This document shows positions 7,488 through 16,574 of a stretch of 64,000 nt of DNA, one piece after another (within the stretch, counting starts at the first letter, position 1; each line of letters begins with the position of its first letter). Origin of the DNA: Pontibacter indicus. GTDB taxonomy: Bacteria > Bacteroidota > Bacteroidia > Cytophagales > Hymenobacteraceae. The DNA lies in assembly GCF_900156345.1 (NCBI RefSeq), contig NZ_FTPP01000001.1, positions 1,426,001 to 1,490,000 of the forward strand, written 5' to 3'. The translations under genes were made by a program, and so were the position numbers. The notes beneath the pieces were generated by a model. The model ran no database searches. It was not told the DNA's origin and was given only the letters and a program-made list of their open reading frames with translations.

Positions 7488-8780
7488 CTATACCTGTACC
7501 GTGACGGCAGTGCTCTCTTCGCGGGCTTTCATTCGCTCATATTTTCTGCCGAAGTAAAGCATGGAAAAGGCGGTCAGCAGGATACCGATGGCGGAGAGCC
7601 CAATCACGCTGTTCGAGAAAAAGGTGACCCAGTTGAGCTGTACCTGAAAAATCTCCTTGCTGAACAACACGCCCACGCTGCCCACATACCCGAACGAGTC
7701 CGCCAGGTAGATCAGAAAGCCCACGTTGCCGGTATACTTAAATGTGGAGATCAGCCGGTCGAAGAAGACGGCGTTGAAGGGGATGTAGACCATGTATAGC
7801 CCCAGCCCGACGAGCATCATCCACCACACCGGGTCCAGGGACTGCGCTGCGAAAAGAGCCGTCGAAATGCCGGCGATGGCAAAGCCGATCAGAATAAAAA
7901 CGTGCGCTGTTTGCAGGGCCTTGTAATTGTTTCTGATGAGCACCATGCTGCCGATCAGCACCAGGATGATCAGGGTAATGGGCGTCTCGGTTTTCGAGAA
8001 GATGGCCGGCTGATCGAAGTAACCCAGTTCCTTCCACATTTCGGCGCCGAAGTTATCGCGTATGTCCCGGAAGATGGTGGCAAAGCAGTAGATGAGCACA
8101 CAGACCACGATGCCTGCCAGAAATTCTTTTATAAAGCGTTTCCGGTCTTCCTCGGTCATGGGCGCACGCTCGGTTCTTAGTCGAATGTCCTCCTCGCTGG
8201 GCGGCGGAATTTGCTCCATCAGGAAAACAAAAAGCAGTAGCGGCAGCGCAAATACCAAACCAGTGAAGAAAGGCACCCAGAATTCCGATACGCCAAATTC
8301 CACCATCAGCCAGGCACCCACGGACTTGACAAAGCCGGAGGCGAAAATAAAGCTCACGGCCAGCGTTGCCCCAATAAAGTCGGTGCTTCGCCTGCCCTCC
8401 ACATACGAGAAGACGACGCCCCAGAGCATGCCGAGCGGAAAACCGTTGATGAAGAGGAAAGCGATGTTGTAAGGCGGCGGCACCAGGGCAAAAAACAGCC
8501 AACTGGCCCAGGCTATAGCTGTCAGGAGGAGGATGACGGCGCCCCTACCGGTCCGTTTGAGCTCGGAGATGTACTTGATGCCGTAGAATTTGGCCAGCAG
8601 GTAGCCGAGCACCTGGCTAATCACCAGCAAGGTCTTGTAGCTATACCCGGCAATCTCAATGCCGTCGAAGGTGGCCACGGTGAACGACTTCCGGAAGCCG
8701 AAGATCATGGTATAGGCCAAGAATACCACTACGGCGGCATAAAGCCCGACTTTAAGCTGACTACTGTTTTTGTTTAGCAT
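7488..8780 (-). CDS. DUF5690 family transporter-like membrane protein
   Basis: A 430-residue protein with about 12 hydrophobic segments arranged like a major-facilitator transporter. Recognisable pieces are VFLAYTMIFGFRKSFTVATF near residue 15, INGFPLGMLWGVVFSYVEGRR and the central cytoplasmic loop PPPSEEDIRLRTERAPM. The match to DUF5690 is from memory of that family. The substrate is unknown. I chose ATG 8780 over an in-frame ATG at 8894, which would add 38 polar residues. The stop codon TAG is the end of a CAGGTATAG word. It is divergent from the gene at 8983. Confidence 0.75.
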   Translation of the reverse strand: MLNKNSSQLKVGLYAAVVVFLAYTMIFGFRKSFTVATFDGIEIAGYSYKTLLVISQVLGYLLAKFYGIKYISELKRTGRGAVILLLTAIAWASWLFFALVPPPYNIAFLFINGFPLGMLWGVVFSYVEGRRSTDFIGATLAVSFIFASGFVKSVGAWLMVEFGVSEFWVPFFTGLVFALPLLLFVFLMEQIPPPSEEDIRLRTERAPMTEEDRKRFIKEFLAGIVVCVLIYCFATIFRDIRDNFGAEMWKELGYFDQPAIFSKTETPITLIILVLIGSMVLIRNNYKALQTAHVFILIGFAIAGISTALFAAQSLDPVWWMMLVGLGLYMVYIPFNAVFFDRLISTFKYTGNVGFLIYLADSFGYVGSVGVLFSKEIFQVQLNWVTFFSNSVIGLSAIGILLTAFSMLYFGRKYERMKAREESTAVTVQV

Positions 8781-8982
8781 ACCTGCCTCTGACCTGATGT
8801 GTCCTGTTGAAATTTCACCTTCCTTTCTTGAAATGTAGTCATTCACAGCGAAATATCCTCGGAAGGAAAGCTGATTTATTCTTTTTCCCGGCAACAGGTA
8901 TAGTCAGTCTATGGATTGATAGGACTGCATTTGCGAGCAGTTTCAGCGCTAAATTCGCTAACTTGCAGATTAAGAATATCGC

Positions 8983-9462
8983 ATGACCGGACAACAAAAA
9001 AACTTGAATAATCAGATCAGAGCCATCGCGCTCTACCAAATCATCGGCGGCATTTTAGGTATAGCCCTTACCATCTGGGTGATGTTCAGCGGCGAAATGG
9101 TCGTCGATCAAATGGCGCTCCGCATCGGCCTGTTCGCCGGCGGACTTTACATCTTTTCCATCCTTTGCGGGCGCATGCTGTTCCGCAACCTCCGGCGCGG
9201 GCTTGTGCTTTCCATTATCAACCAGGTACTGCAGGTTGTGTACTTCTCGTTCGGCGCCTACGGTTTTCAGTATGTGGCAGGCCTGCGCGTCGGGGTGGGC
9301 GTGGATATGGTGGAAGGCTGGACCCTAAAATTCAGGCTGGCCCTCTCCTCTTTTCATTTCAGCATCGGCGACGACCTGGGCCTCAAATTTATCGGCGTCA
9401 ACCTGGTTGCCCTGTTCCTGATCTTCTGGCTGGAGCGGCTGCTGGAGAAGACGAAGGTATAG
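8983..9462 (+). CDS. Small membrane protein of unknown function
   Basis: A 159-residue protein with four hydrophobic segments (IGGILGIALTIWVMF, LRIGLFAGGLYIFSILCG, LVLSIINQVLQVVYFSFGAYG, LKFIGVNLVALFLIFWLE). No catalytic or binding motif is recognised. The upstream 200 bases are shared with the divergent DUF5690 gene; TAACTTGC at 8959-8966 resembles a -7 box with one mismatch. Its TAG stop is the end of an AAGGTATAG word. I infer only an integral membrane location. Confidence 0.7.
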   Translation: MTGQQKNLNNQIRAIALYQIIGGILGIALTIWVMFSGEMVVDQMALRIGLFAGGLYIFSILCGRMLFRNLRRGLVLSIINQVLQVVYFSFGAYGFQYVAGLRVGVGVDMVEGWTLKFRLALSSFHFSIGDDLGLKFIGVNLVALFLIFWLERLLEKTKV

Positions 9463-9568
9463 CAGGTCATTGAATTTTTGACAAAGGAGTTTTTGATAAG
9501 GGTCTTTTTGCAAATAACTTTTGAGACCAAGAACCCCTTCCGCATTCGGTCAACTTTCGCATGTTAAT

Positions 9569-9650
9569 GTCATTTCGAACGCTAGTGAGAAATCTGGAAT
9601 CTAGCTAAGCTCTAAAAAAATCCAGATCTCTCCATGATGTCGAGATGACA
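9569..9650. repeat. REP-like imperfect palindromic element
   Basis: The outer arms TGTCATTTCGA (9569-9579) and TCGAGATGACA (9640-9650) pair with one mismatch. The inner arms GAGAAATCTGGA and TCCAGATCTCTC, spanning about 9588-9632, also pair. This nested stem matches the style of intergenic repeats common in Hymenobacteraceae. The 452-base gap 9463-9914 holds this element, a half-element and a terminator; I see no gene in it. Confidence 0.65.
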
Positions 9651-9696
9651 AATTGGTAAGACTTAAGCCCTCAAGTAACCGGCATCAGGCCTAAAC

Positions 9697-9748
9697 CCAG
9701 ATACTGAGCCGATGTGGTTCATAACCAGGATCCTTTCAGGATGACAAA
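9697..9748. repeat. Second REP-like half-element
   Basis: The segment ends TCCTTTCAGGATGACAAA (9731-9748), the common right arm of Bacteroidota REP-like hairpins. The matching left arm is not complete here. A related fragment occurs at 55256-55274, at the broken end of an AHSA1 gene. Confidence 0.45.
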
Positions 9749-9826
9749 TAATAATAAAGGAATTGTCTTGTTTTGAACTGTCCTAGGTATAGATATAGCA
9801 ACTCTCTCACCCTTACAAAACAAAAA

Positions 9827-9852
9827 AAGCCCCGACCGTTTGGCCGGGGCTT
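9827..9852 (-). terminator. Intrinsic terminator of the efflux operon
   Basis: AAGCCCCG (9827-9834) pairs with CGGGGCTT (9845-9852), and the inner ACC/GGC positions extend the stem with one mismatch around a GTTT loop. On the minus strand the stem runs directly into a T-rich tract (complement of 9817-9828), as expected for the end of the RND gene stopping at 9915. The plus side is also T-rich, so it may act in both directions. Confidence 0.85.
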
Positions 9853-9914
9853 CTTATTTATAGCAGGATCAAAGTGTCTTTAGTCCTCTGTCTAAAATTC
9901 CTTTGTCAAAGAAA

Positions 9915-12900
9915 TCACGGATTTACATAAGCAGGATCACCACCTTCTTCATCTGGTAGGTTATCGCCTTTGGCACGCAGTTCGGCCAGGCCTTTCTTGC
10001 CGTAGGCAAGGCGCGTGATAACCACGTACAGTACTGGCACCACGAAGATCGCCAGAAAGGTAGCGGCCAGCATACCACCAATTACGACCCAACCAATCGT
10101 CTGGCGCGACACGGCGCCCGCACCGGAGGACAAGGCCAACGGAACCACACCCAGGATAAAGGCCAGCGAAGTCATGATGATCGGACGCAGACGCAGCTTC
10201 ACGGCTTCGATGGTTGCTGCGATCAGTTCCATGCCGCGGTCCACGCGTTCCTTGGCAAACTCCACGATCAGAATGGCGTTCTTGGCCGCTAGACCGATCA
10301 GCGTGATCATACCTACCTGCGCATACACGTTGTTGTCGAGTTTAGGCAGTAGTGTGAGGGCAAGTATCGCCCCGAACATACCCAGCGGAATGGCGAACAG
10401 GATTGAGAACGGTACCGACCAGCTTTCGTACAGTGCTGCCAGCAACAGGAGCACCAGAATGATGGAAAGCGAGAAGATGTAGATCGTGCTGCCGCCTGCT
10501 GCAATCTCCTCGCGGCTCAGGCCGGAGAATTCGTAGCCATACCCTGCAGGCAACACCTGCTCCGCCACTTCCTCCAAGGCCTGAATGGCCTGGCCCGAGC
10601 TGTAGCCCGGCGCTGCGCTACCGTTTATATCCACAGAACGGAACAGGTTATAGTGTGAGATAACAGGTGCATTTTCCACCACCCGGGTCGTTACCAAAGC
10701 ACTCAAAGGAACGGATTCGCCTTGGCGGTTCATCACATAGAACTGCTTCAGGCTTTCGATGTCCATGCGGTAGGCCGTGTCGGCCTGCGCCACCACCCTG
10801 AAGTTACGGCCGTAGCGGGTGAAGTCGTTCACGTAGCGGCTACCCATGTAGGTCGACATCGTGGCATAGATATCGGCAATGTTCACACCGAGGCGCTTGG
10901 CCTTTTCGCGGTCCACGTCCACGTGGTAGCCCGGCGTTTTGGCCGTGAAGAAGCTGTAAGCCATGGCAATTTCAGGACGTTGGTTAGCCGCTCCCAGGAA
11001 CTGGCCCATTACCTGTTCCAGTTCTTTCACATCGCCTGCCCGGCGTTGCTGCAACACAAACGTGAAACCACCCGAAGCACCAAGACCAGGTATAGCCGGT
11101 GGTGCCACCACCAGAATATTGGCCTCTTTTATACCGGCTACCTTTTGCTGCAGCGCAGCCATCACACCCTGCAGTTGCTCCGATTCATCCTTCCGCTGAT
11201 CCCAGGGCTGCAGCTGCACGAAGAAGGTACCACTGTTTGATTTGAACGAGAAGTTGATGGCGTTGAGGCCGGCCACCGAGGTATAGTTGCGGATGGCCGG
11301 AATGGTGGCCATCTGCTCTGCCACCTGGTTCAGAACAGCTGCTGTACGACTCGCAGAAGCGCCCTCTGGCAACTCGATCGACACGAACATGCGGCCCTCA
11401 TCTTCGGTAGGTATAAAGCCGGTTGGTTTGTTCACAAACAGGCCGAACGTGCCCACATAGAGGCATACCAGCAGGATGAGTACCAGCGGGGTCGCTTTGA
11501 TGCTCTTGCGCACGCCTACAGAGTAAGATTCGGTGGTGCGGGCAAACCAGTTGTTAAACTTGTAGAAGAACTTGTTGATGCCACGCGAGTCCTTGTTCAC
11601 GTTCATCGGCTTCAGCATCAGGGCGCAGAGTGCCGGCGTCAGGGTAAGGGCTACAAAGGCCGAGATCAGTACCGAGATGGCAATGGTGATCGCAAACTGC
11701 TGGTACAGTCGGCCCACGATGCCCGGTATAAAGCCCACCGGTATAAACACGGCCGCTAGGATAAGGGCAATCGCAATAACCGGGGCCGTAATCTCTTTCA
11801 TCGCCTTTCGGGTGGCTTCTTTAGCCGAGAGCCCCTCGTGGTCAATATTATGCTGCACCGCTTCCACCACCACAATGGCGTCGTCCACCACAATACCAAT
11901 CGAAAGCACGAAACCGAATAGTGTCAGTGTGTTGATCGTGAAGTCGAGCGGAATGAAGAAAATGAAGGTACCGACGATGGACACAGGTATAGCCAGGATC
12001 GGAATGAGCGTGGCGCGCCAGCTTTGCAGGAACAGGAACACCACAATGATCACCAGGATGAGCGCTTCTATCAGCGTCATCACCACTTCGTTGATCGACA
12101 CCTGCACCACGGACACCGTCTCAAACGAAACAATGTAGTCCACGTCGGCCGGGAAAGTCTCTCTCAGATCATCCAGTGCGGCGTAGATGCCCTCGGCTGT
12201 ACCCAGGGCATTACTGCCCGGTGCCTGGTAGATGAGCATCATGGTGGCCGGGTTGCCATTGATCTTGGATTCGCGTCCGTAGTCGAAGCGGCCAAACTCG
12301 ATTCGCGCCACATCGCGCATGTAAACTACAGAACCATCAGCGGGATTGGTGCGCACGATGATGTTGCCGAACTCTTCCTGCGTTTGCAAACGGCCTGTTA
12401 CCGTGATCGGGTACTGGAATGTCTGCGAGCTATACTGCGGCGAGTTACCCACCGTACCGGCCGCCACCTGCAGGTTTTGCTCCTGTATGGCTGCCGTCAC
12501 CTCGCTGGCTCCGATGTTGTACTGGGCCAGTTTATCCGGCTGTAGCCAGATACGCATACTGAAGTCCTGGCCGATTGAGAAAATATCGCCCACCCCGCTC
12601 ACACGCATCAAGGCATCCTTGATGTAGATGTTGGTGTAGTTGTCGAGGAACTGGATGTCGTGCGTACGCTTCGGGGAGTAAATACCGATCACCATCATGA
12701 TACTCGGGTTACGCTTGCGCACGGTTACGCCCAGTCGGCGCACATCCTCCGGCAGGGTCGGCTCCGCAATACTGGCGCGGTTCTGCACATCGAGCGTGGC
12801 AATGTCAATATCAGTCCCGATCTCGAAGGTCACCGACATGTTCATCTGGCCGGTACCCGTGCTCGTGGACGAAATATAGGCCATGCCCGGCGTACCGTTG

Positions 12901-13109
12901 ATCTGCGTTTCGATTGGCGTGGCCACCGCCTGCTCTACCGTGAGGGCATCCGAACCGGTATAGTTGGCCGACACCGAAACAGAGGGCGGCGAAATATCCG
13001 GGTACTGGGTAACGGGCAAATTCAGCATGGCCAGAAATCCCACCAATACGATCACGATCGAGATCACCATGGCGGTGACGGGCCTTCTTATAAATACATC
13101 TGAAATCAT
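9915..13109 (-). CDS. RND multidrug efflux transporter, HAE1/AcrB family
   Basis: A 1064-residue inner-membrane proton-driven pump. It starts MISDVFIRRPVTAMVISIVI, the family hallmark. The proton-relay pair Asp409-Asp410 lies in the fourth membrane helix (GIVVDDAIVVVE). The C-terminal half repeats the layout, with RLRPIIMTSLAFILGVVPLA and GWVVIGGMLAATFLAIFVVPVLYV. Two large periplasmic porter/docking loops fall between helices 1-2 and 7-8. Length is typical. It is the last gene of a TetR-TolC-MFP-RND run on the minus strand, 39 bases after the adaptor gene, and is followed by a strong terminator. It probably exports drugs, dyes or bile-salt-like compounds through the adjacent adaptor and TolC protein. 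Confidence 0.95.
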   Translation of the reverse strand: MISDVFIRRPVTAMVISIVIVLVGFLAMLNLPVTQYPDISPPSVSVSANYTGSDALTVEQAVATPIETQINGTPGMAYISSTSTGTGQMNMSVTFEIGTDIDIATLDVQNRASIAEPTLPEDVRRLGVTVRKRNPSIMMVIGIYSPKRTHDIQFLDNYTNIYIKDALMRVSGVGDIFSIGQDFSMRIWLQPDKLAQYNIGASEVTAAIQEQNLQVAAGTVGNSPQYSSQTFQYPITVTGRLQTQEEFGNIIVRTNPADGSVVYMRDVARIEFGRFDYGRESKINGNPATMMLIYQAPGSNALGTAEGIYAALDDLRETFPADVDYIVSFETVSVVQVSINEVVMTLIEALILVIIVVFLFLQSWRATLIPILAIPVSIVGTFIFFIPLDFTINTLTLFGFVLSIGIVVDDAIVVVEAVQHNIDHEGLSAKEATRKAMKEITAPVIAIALILAAVFIPVGFIPGIVGRLYQQFAITIAISVLISAFVALTLTPALCALMLKPMNVNKDSRGINKFFYKFNNWFARTTESYSVGVRKSIKATPLVLILLVCLYVGTFGLFVNKPTGFIPTEDEGRMFVSIELPEGASASRTAAVLNQVAEQMATIPAIRNYTSVAGLNAINFSFKSNSGTFFVQLQPWDQRKDESEQLQGVMAALQQKVAGIKEANILVVAPPAIPGLGASGGFTFVLQQRRAGDVKELEQVMGQFLGAANQRPEIAMAYSFFTAKTPGYHVDVDREKAKRLGVNIADIYATMSTYMGSRYVNDFTRYGRNFRVVAQADTAYRMDIESLKQFYVMNRQGESVPLSALVTTRVVENAPVISHYNLFRSVDINGSAAPGYSSGQAIQALEEVAEQVLPAGYGYEFSGLSREEIAAGGSTIYIFSLSIILVLLLLAALYESWSVPFSILFAIPLGMFGAILALTLLPKLDNNVYAQVGMITLIGLAAKNAILIVEFAKERVDRGMELIAATIEAVKLRLRPIIMTSLAFILGVVPLALSSGAGAVSRQTIGWVVIGGMLAATFLAIFVVPVLYVVITRLAYGKKGLAELRAKGDNLPDEEGGDPAYVNP

Positions 13110-13148
13110 AATATCTGTTAATCTTCTTCTGAAAGACCTGTCTCTAAC

Positions 13149-14291
13149 TTATTTGGCGGCTCCTGCCCGCGGCTTGCCCTGCTCCGGCCCGCCCAGCTGC
13201 ACCTTGGCTCCCTGGCGCAGGCGCTGTATACCTTCGGTCACGATCTGCTGCCCTTCTTTCAGGCCTTCGCGCACCACAATGCTGCTGTTCACACGCGTGC
13301 CCAGCTCCACGTTTTGCTGCACCACCGAGTCGCCCTGCACCACATACACGTAGTACTCGCCCAGCTGCTCCGTCACCGCCTTGAACGGAATCACGATCTG
13401 GTTGCCCAGGTCCTGGTTCAATACATCCAGACTCACGGTCATACCGGGCACCAATCTTTCGTCCGGGTTGGGGAACTGCACGCGCACGGTCGTAGTGCCC
13501 GAGCGGCGGCCAATGGCTCTGTCAATGGCGACCAGCTTGCCGTTGTGCTCGTACTGCTCGCCGTTGTTGAAGCGGATGGTGAAAAGCGAATCAGGCTGCT
13601 TGCCCTGCTGCAGGTTGCCGAAACGGCCCAGTTCACCCTCGTTTATCACAATATCAACCGCAATCGGGTCGGAAGAGGAAATGGTGTTGAGCAAGGGCTG
13701 CCCCGGCGACACCTGCGCTCCTACCCTTACCTGGGAGATGCCGATGGTACCGCTGAAGGGCGCGTTGATCACCGAATAGCTCAGGTCGGTGGAGGCGCTG
13801 CGTACCTGTGCCTGTGCGGCCGTCACCTGCGCGCGTGCGGTCTGCACATCGGTGCGGGCATAGTCTACCTGCTGCTTGGCGATGGCGTCGCGCTCGGCCA
13901 GGCGCTCGTAGCGCTCCAGGTCCTTCTCGGCGCGGGCCAGGTTGGCTTTGGCACTCTGCAGACTGGCTTGCGCCTGCTGTATACCTGCCTGGTACTTGTT
14001 TTGGTCTATTTCGTAGAGCTTCTGCCCTTTCTTGACACGCTGCCCGTCCTGCACAAAAATGTTGGTGATGTAGCCCGAAACCTGCGGGCGCAACTCTACT
14101 TCCTGCAGCGACACCACGGTAGCCGGGTAAGTGTCGCGACCGGTCACGCTTTCCTGTTTCACCTGAATCGTGTTCACCGGAACGGCCATGGCCATCGGGT
14201 TCATCTGCTGTCCGGCATTGTCACCGCCGCATGACACGAGCAGAGTGGGGCTGAGGATGGCTGCAAACAGCCAGGCGTACTTATTTTTCAT
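13149..14291 (-). CDS. RND efflux periplasmic adaptor (membrane fusion lipoprotein)
   Basis: A 380-residue adaptor lipoprotein. The signal peptide ends in the lipobox LVSC with Cys21. The first lipoyl half (VELRPQVSGYITNIFVQDGQRVKKGQ) precedes a coiled-coil hairpin (KANLARAEKDLERYERLAERDAIAKQQVDYARTDVQTARAQV, residues about 108-150). The second lipoyl half, the beta-barrel and the membrane-proximal domain follow. It bridges the RND pump and the TolC channel. It starts 18 bases after tolC and precedes the pump by 39 bases, so the three form one transcript. Confidence 0.95.
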   Translation of the reverse strand: MKNKYAWLFAAILSPTLLVSCGGDNAGQQMNPMAMAVPVNTIQVKQESVTGRDTYPATVVSLQEVELRPQVSGYITNIFVQDGQRVKKGQKLYEIDQNKYQAGIQQAQASLQSAKANLARAEKDLERYERLAERDAIAKQQVDYARTDVQTARAQVTAAQAQVRSASTDLSYSVINAPFSGTIGISQVRVGAQVSPGQPLLNTISSSDPIAVDIVINEGELGRFGNLQQGKQPDSLFTIRFNNGEQYEHNGKLVAIDRAIGRRSGTTTVRVQFPNPDERLVPGMTVSLDVLNQDLGNQIVIPFKAVTEQLGEYYVYVVQGDSVVQQNVELGTRVNSSIVVREGLKEGQQIVTEGIQRLRQGAKVQLGGPEQGKPRAGAAK

Positions 14292-14309
14292 TATCCAGTT
14301 TCTCTGATT

Positions 14310-15644
14310 TTATCGGTTGATGTCTATGTTTCCCAGGGCCCGCTGCAGATCCAGTTTGCTAGAGAGCACACTGTAAAGGGCATTGTAATAGTTAAGCTGA
14401 GTGGTGCGCAGCTCAGTTTCCGCCACGATCAGGTCCACGTAAGCCTTCACCCCCTCGTCGTATTGCAGTTTGATGATCTCGTATACCTCTTCGGCCATTT
14501 CCAGATTCTGCTGCACTGTGCGCCACTCGGTGTAATCGCCTTTGTAATTGGCCAGCGCCGTCTGGTATTCGGTGTTGATGGCCCGGCGCGTATCCTCGAT
14601 CTGCACATCCAGGCGGTCTTCCTGCAGCTGCGCGATCTTCAGGTTCTGGAACCTCCTGCCGCCCTGGAAGATAGGGAGCGCGACCTGCAGGCCCACCGAT
14701 GAGTTCGGGAAGTGCTGGCTATAGAGGTTGGCGAACTCGTTATTGAAGTACATGAGGTTGTAGTTGGCGAAGGCAGAAACCGTAGGCAGGAAGCTCCAGC
14801 GGTTGTAGGCTGTGTTCAGGCGGAGCAGTTCGCGCTGTGACTGCAACTGCTGCAGCTCTATCCTGCTGTCGAAAGCCAGCAGCTGGGTAGTGTCTACCTG
14901 CACTTCCTGCTCCATGCGGCCATAGTTGTAGGTCAGCTTCAGGTCCTGCTCCACCGGGTAGCCCATCAATTGCTTCAGGTAAGCAAGGTTGGCTTTTATG
15001 CTTTCCTCCACCCGCTTGCGGTCTGCCCGTATGTTAGCCAGGGTAATGGCGGCGCGCTGGTAGTCCGTCTTGTCCACCAGCCCCACTTCGTAGCGGCTTT
15101 TGGCGTCGTTGTACTGCTTTTCCTGGCGCGAAATGTTCTGGTCCAAAATGCGCAGTTGCTCCTTGGTGAGCAGCACATTGTAGAAAGCCTTGCTCACCTC
15201 CACCACCGTGTTGATGCGGGTGTCCGTCACCTGCTGCTCGAGCAGTAACCTTCTGGAGTTGGACGCTTTGGAAGCGAGGAACAGGTTGTTGTCAAAGATG
15301 TTCTGTGTGGCCTGCAGGGCGATGCTGGAGTTGTACTTCTGCCCGAAGGTGATGATCTCGCCCCCGATTGGCTGCTGTGGCCGCCTGATGTTGTAAGTGC
15401 CGCCTAAATTGGCGTTGATCTGCGGAAACCAGCCTGCCAGACTGGCTCTAACCTCTCTGTTGCCGATTTGCTCGTCGATCTGGACCTGCTCCATAGTGGC
15501 TGCATTCTCCAGCGCAAAGTGCACGACCTGCTCCAGTGTCAGGCTGTCCGTCGTTGCCGCACCCTTGTTGTCCTGGGCAAGCAGGGCGCCGGGTGCCAGC
15601 AGGCAGGCTAGCAGCAAAGGTTTAAAATAGGTTTTTAGCTTCAT
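14310..15644 (-). CDS. TolC family outer-membrane efflux protein
   Basis: A 444-residue outer-membrane channel with a signal peptide cleaved near ALLAQ (residue 23). Two repeated outer-membrane efflux domains follow (about residues 40-215 and 240-435), rich in long helices such as KQYNDAKSRYEVGLVDKTDYQRAAITLANIRADRKRVEE. The RYEVGLVDKTD and QYDEGVKAYVDLIVAETEL motifs mark the two repeats. It provides the exit duct for the downstream adaptor and pump. It begins 165 bases downstream of the tetR stop in the same direction. Confidence 0.93.
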   Translation of the reverse strand: MKLKTYFKPLLLACLLAPGALLAQDNKGAATTDSLTLEQVVHFALENAATMEQVQIDEQIGNREVRASLAGWFPQINANLGGTYNIRRPQQPIGGEIITFGQKYNSSIALQATQNIFDNNLFLASKASNSRRLLLEQQVTDTRINTVVEVSKAFYNVLLTKEQLRILDQNISRQEKQYNDAKSRYEVGLVDKTDYQRAAITLANIRADRKRVEESIKANLAYLKQLMGYPVEQDLKLTYNYGRMEQEVQVDTTQLLAFDSRIELQQLQSQRELLRLNTAYNRWSFLPTVSAFANYNLMYFNNEFANLYSQHFPNSSVGLQVALPIFQGGRRFQNLKIAQLQEDRLDVQIEDTRRAINTEYQTALANYKGDYTEWRTVQQNLEMAEEVYEIIKLQYDEGVKAYVDLIVAETELRTTQLNYYNALYSVLSSKLDLQRALGNIDINR

Positions 15645-15809
15645 GTATAGGTTTGGTATTCAGCTTTTTGGTTGAGTATTTAACGTGCAGATGCCGCAGC
15701 CGATGGTGCTCCTGCAGCTTTAGTTTTTCTTTCATGTTTCATTTAGTTGTCCGGGCATAGGATCAAGGTATAGGTATAAGCGCTGGGTTATGGTTTTGCA
15801 TTGGGCTGG

Positions 15810-16385
15810 CTAGCTGTCCTGGGCTATGCCGTTCCAGATGAGCTGTAGGATCTGGTCGAGTTCTCCGCTGTCCAGCTCCAGCCGGCCGCTGGCCGTCATC
15901 TTGGCTGTGGACAGGATGCTGCTGTGTGTGAGCGTGGCCAGAATCTTGGGGCTTACCGGCTTGAGGGCTCCCTCCTGAATGCCGCGCTCAAAAAATGCGA
16001 ACAGCACAGTATAGTACCTGTCTTCCTCTAGGGGCGGCATACCCGCACTGTAAGGGGAGCTGACGAACTGCTCAAAGAACCGGAGCAGGTCCTGATTGTT
16101 CTGGTAAAAGGTATAAAGGCCGCTCCAGAGCCGGAAGAAGCAGTCTTTGAACGGGACGTCGGAGCCACTCTCCCGCTCCACCACTGCAATGACCTGCTGC
16201 TGGGCGTAGTCAAAAAGTTCGGTGATGAGCTGCTCCTTGCTTTCGAAGTAGTGGTAAATGGTGCCCGCGGCCACCCCAGCATGCTTGGCGACCAGGCTCA
16301 TGGGCGTTCCATGGAAGCCTCGTTCTCTGACCAGCTCCATCGTGCTCTTGAAGATAGCGCGCTTCTTGTCCGACATGTGCTCCAT
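15810..16385 (-). CDS. TetR/AcrR family regulator of the efflux operon
   Basis: A 191-residue regulator. The N-terminal DNA-binding domain (RAIFKSTMELVRERGFHGTPMSLVAKHAGVAAGTIYHYFESKEQL, within residues 9-53) closely follows the AcrR pattern. The helical C-terminal half would bind pump substrates. ATG 16385 or ATG 16376 (MSDKKRA) could be the start. It is the first gene of the efflux run. A GAATG-TT-CATTC palindrome lies 17 bases upstream of the start, directly beside a -7 box, so it probably represses its own operon until a substrate binds. Confidence 0.9.
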   Translation of the reverse strand: MEHMSDKKRAIFKSTMELVRERGFHGTPMSLVAKHAGVAAGTIYHYFESKEQLITELFDYAQQQVIAVVERESGSDVPFKDCFFRLWSGLYTFYQNNQDLLRFFEQFVSSPYSAGMPPLEEDRYYTVLFAFFERGIQEGALKPVSPKILATLTHSSILSTAKMTASGRLELDSGELDQILQLIWNGIAQDS

Positions 16386-16401
16386 AAACTCCGCCCCAAT
16401 T

Positions 16402-16413
16402 GAATGTTCATTC
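16402..16413. promoter_or_regulatory. Probable TetR operator (GAATG-TT-CATTC)
   Basis: A perfect 5-bp inverted repeat with a 2-base spacer, similar to the TGAATGA/TCATTCA half-sites used by many AcrR-type repressors. It lies between the tetR start (16385) and the minus-strand -7 box at 16420-16427, where bound protein would block transcription start. Confidence 0.6.
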
Positions 16414-16419
16414 GGTTTG

Positions 16420-16427
16420 CAAAGCTA
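16420..16427 (-). promoter_or_regulatory. -7 box (minus-strand TAGCTTTG) for the efflux operon
   Basis: On the minus strand these bases read TAGCTTTG, matching TAnnTTTG, 35 bases upstream of the tetR start. No clean TTTG lies at the expected -33 distance. Confidence 0.5.
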
Positions 16428-16574
16428 CGTTTGTATCTACAATTGTAAAAGCAATTCCGCCAAAAAGCAGAATTTACTGGCCAAACGACTTCAGTAACAT
16501 GGTAAATAAACGGTATAGCAGGCCTGAACGTAAGTATAGGTATAGCGCCATTGTTTAATTTAATCCTGACAGCC

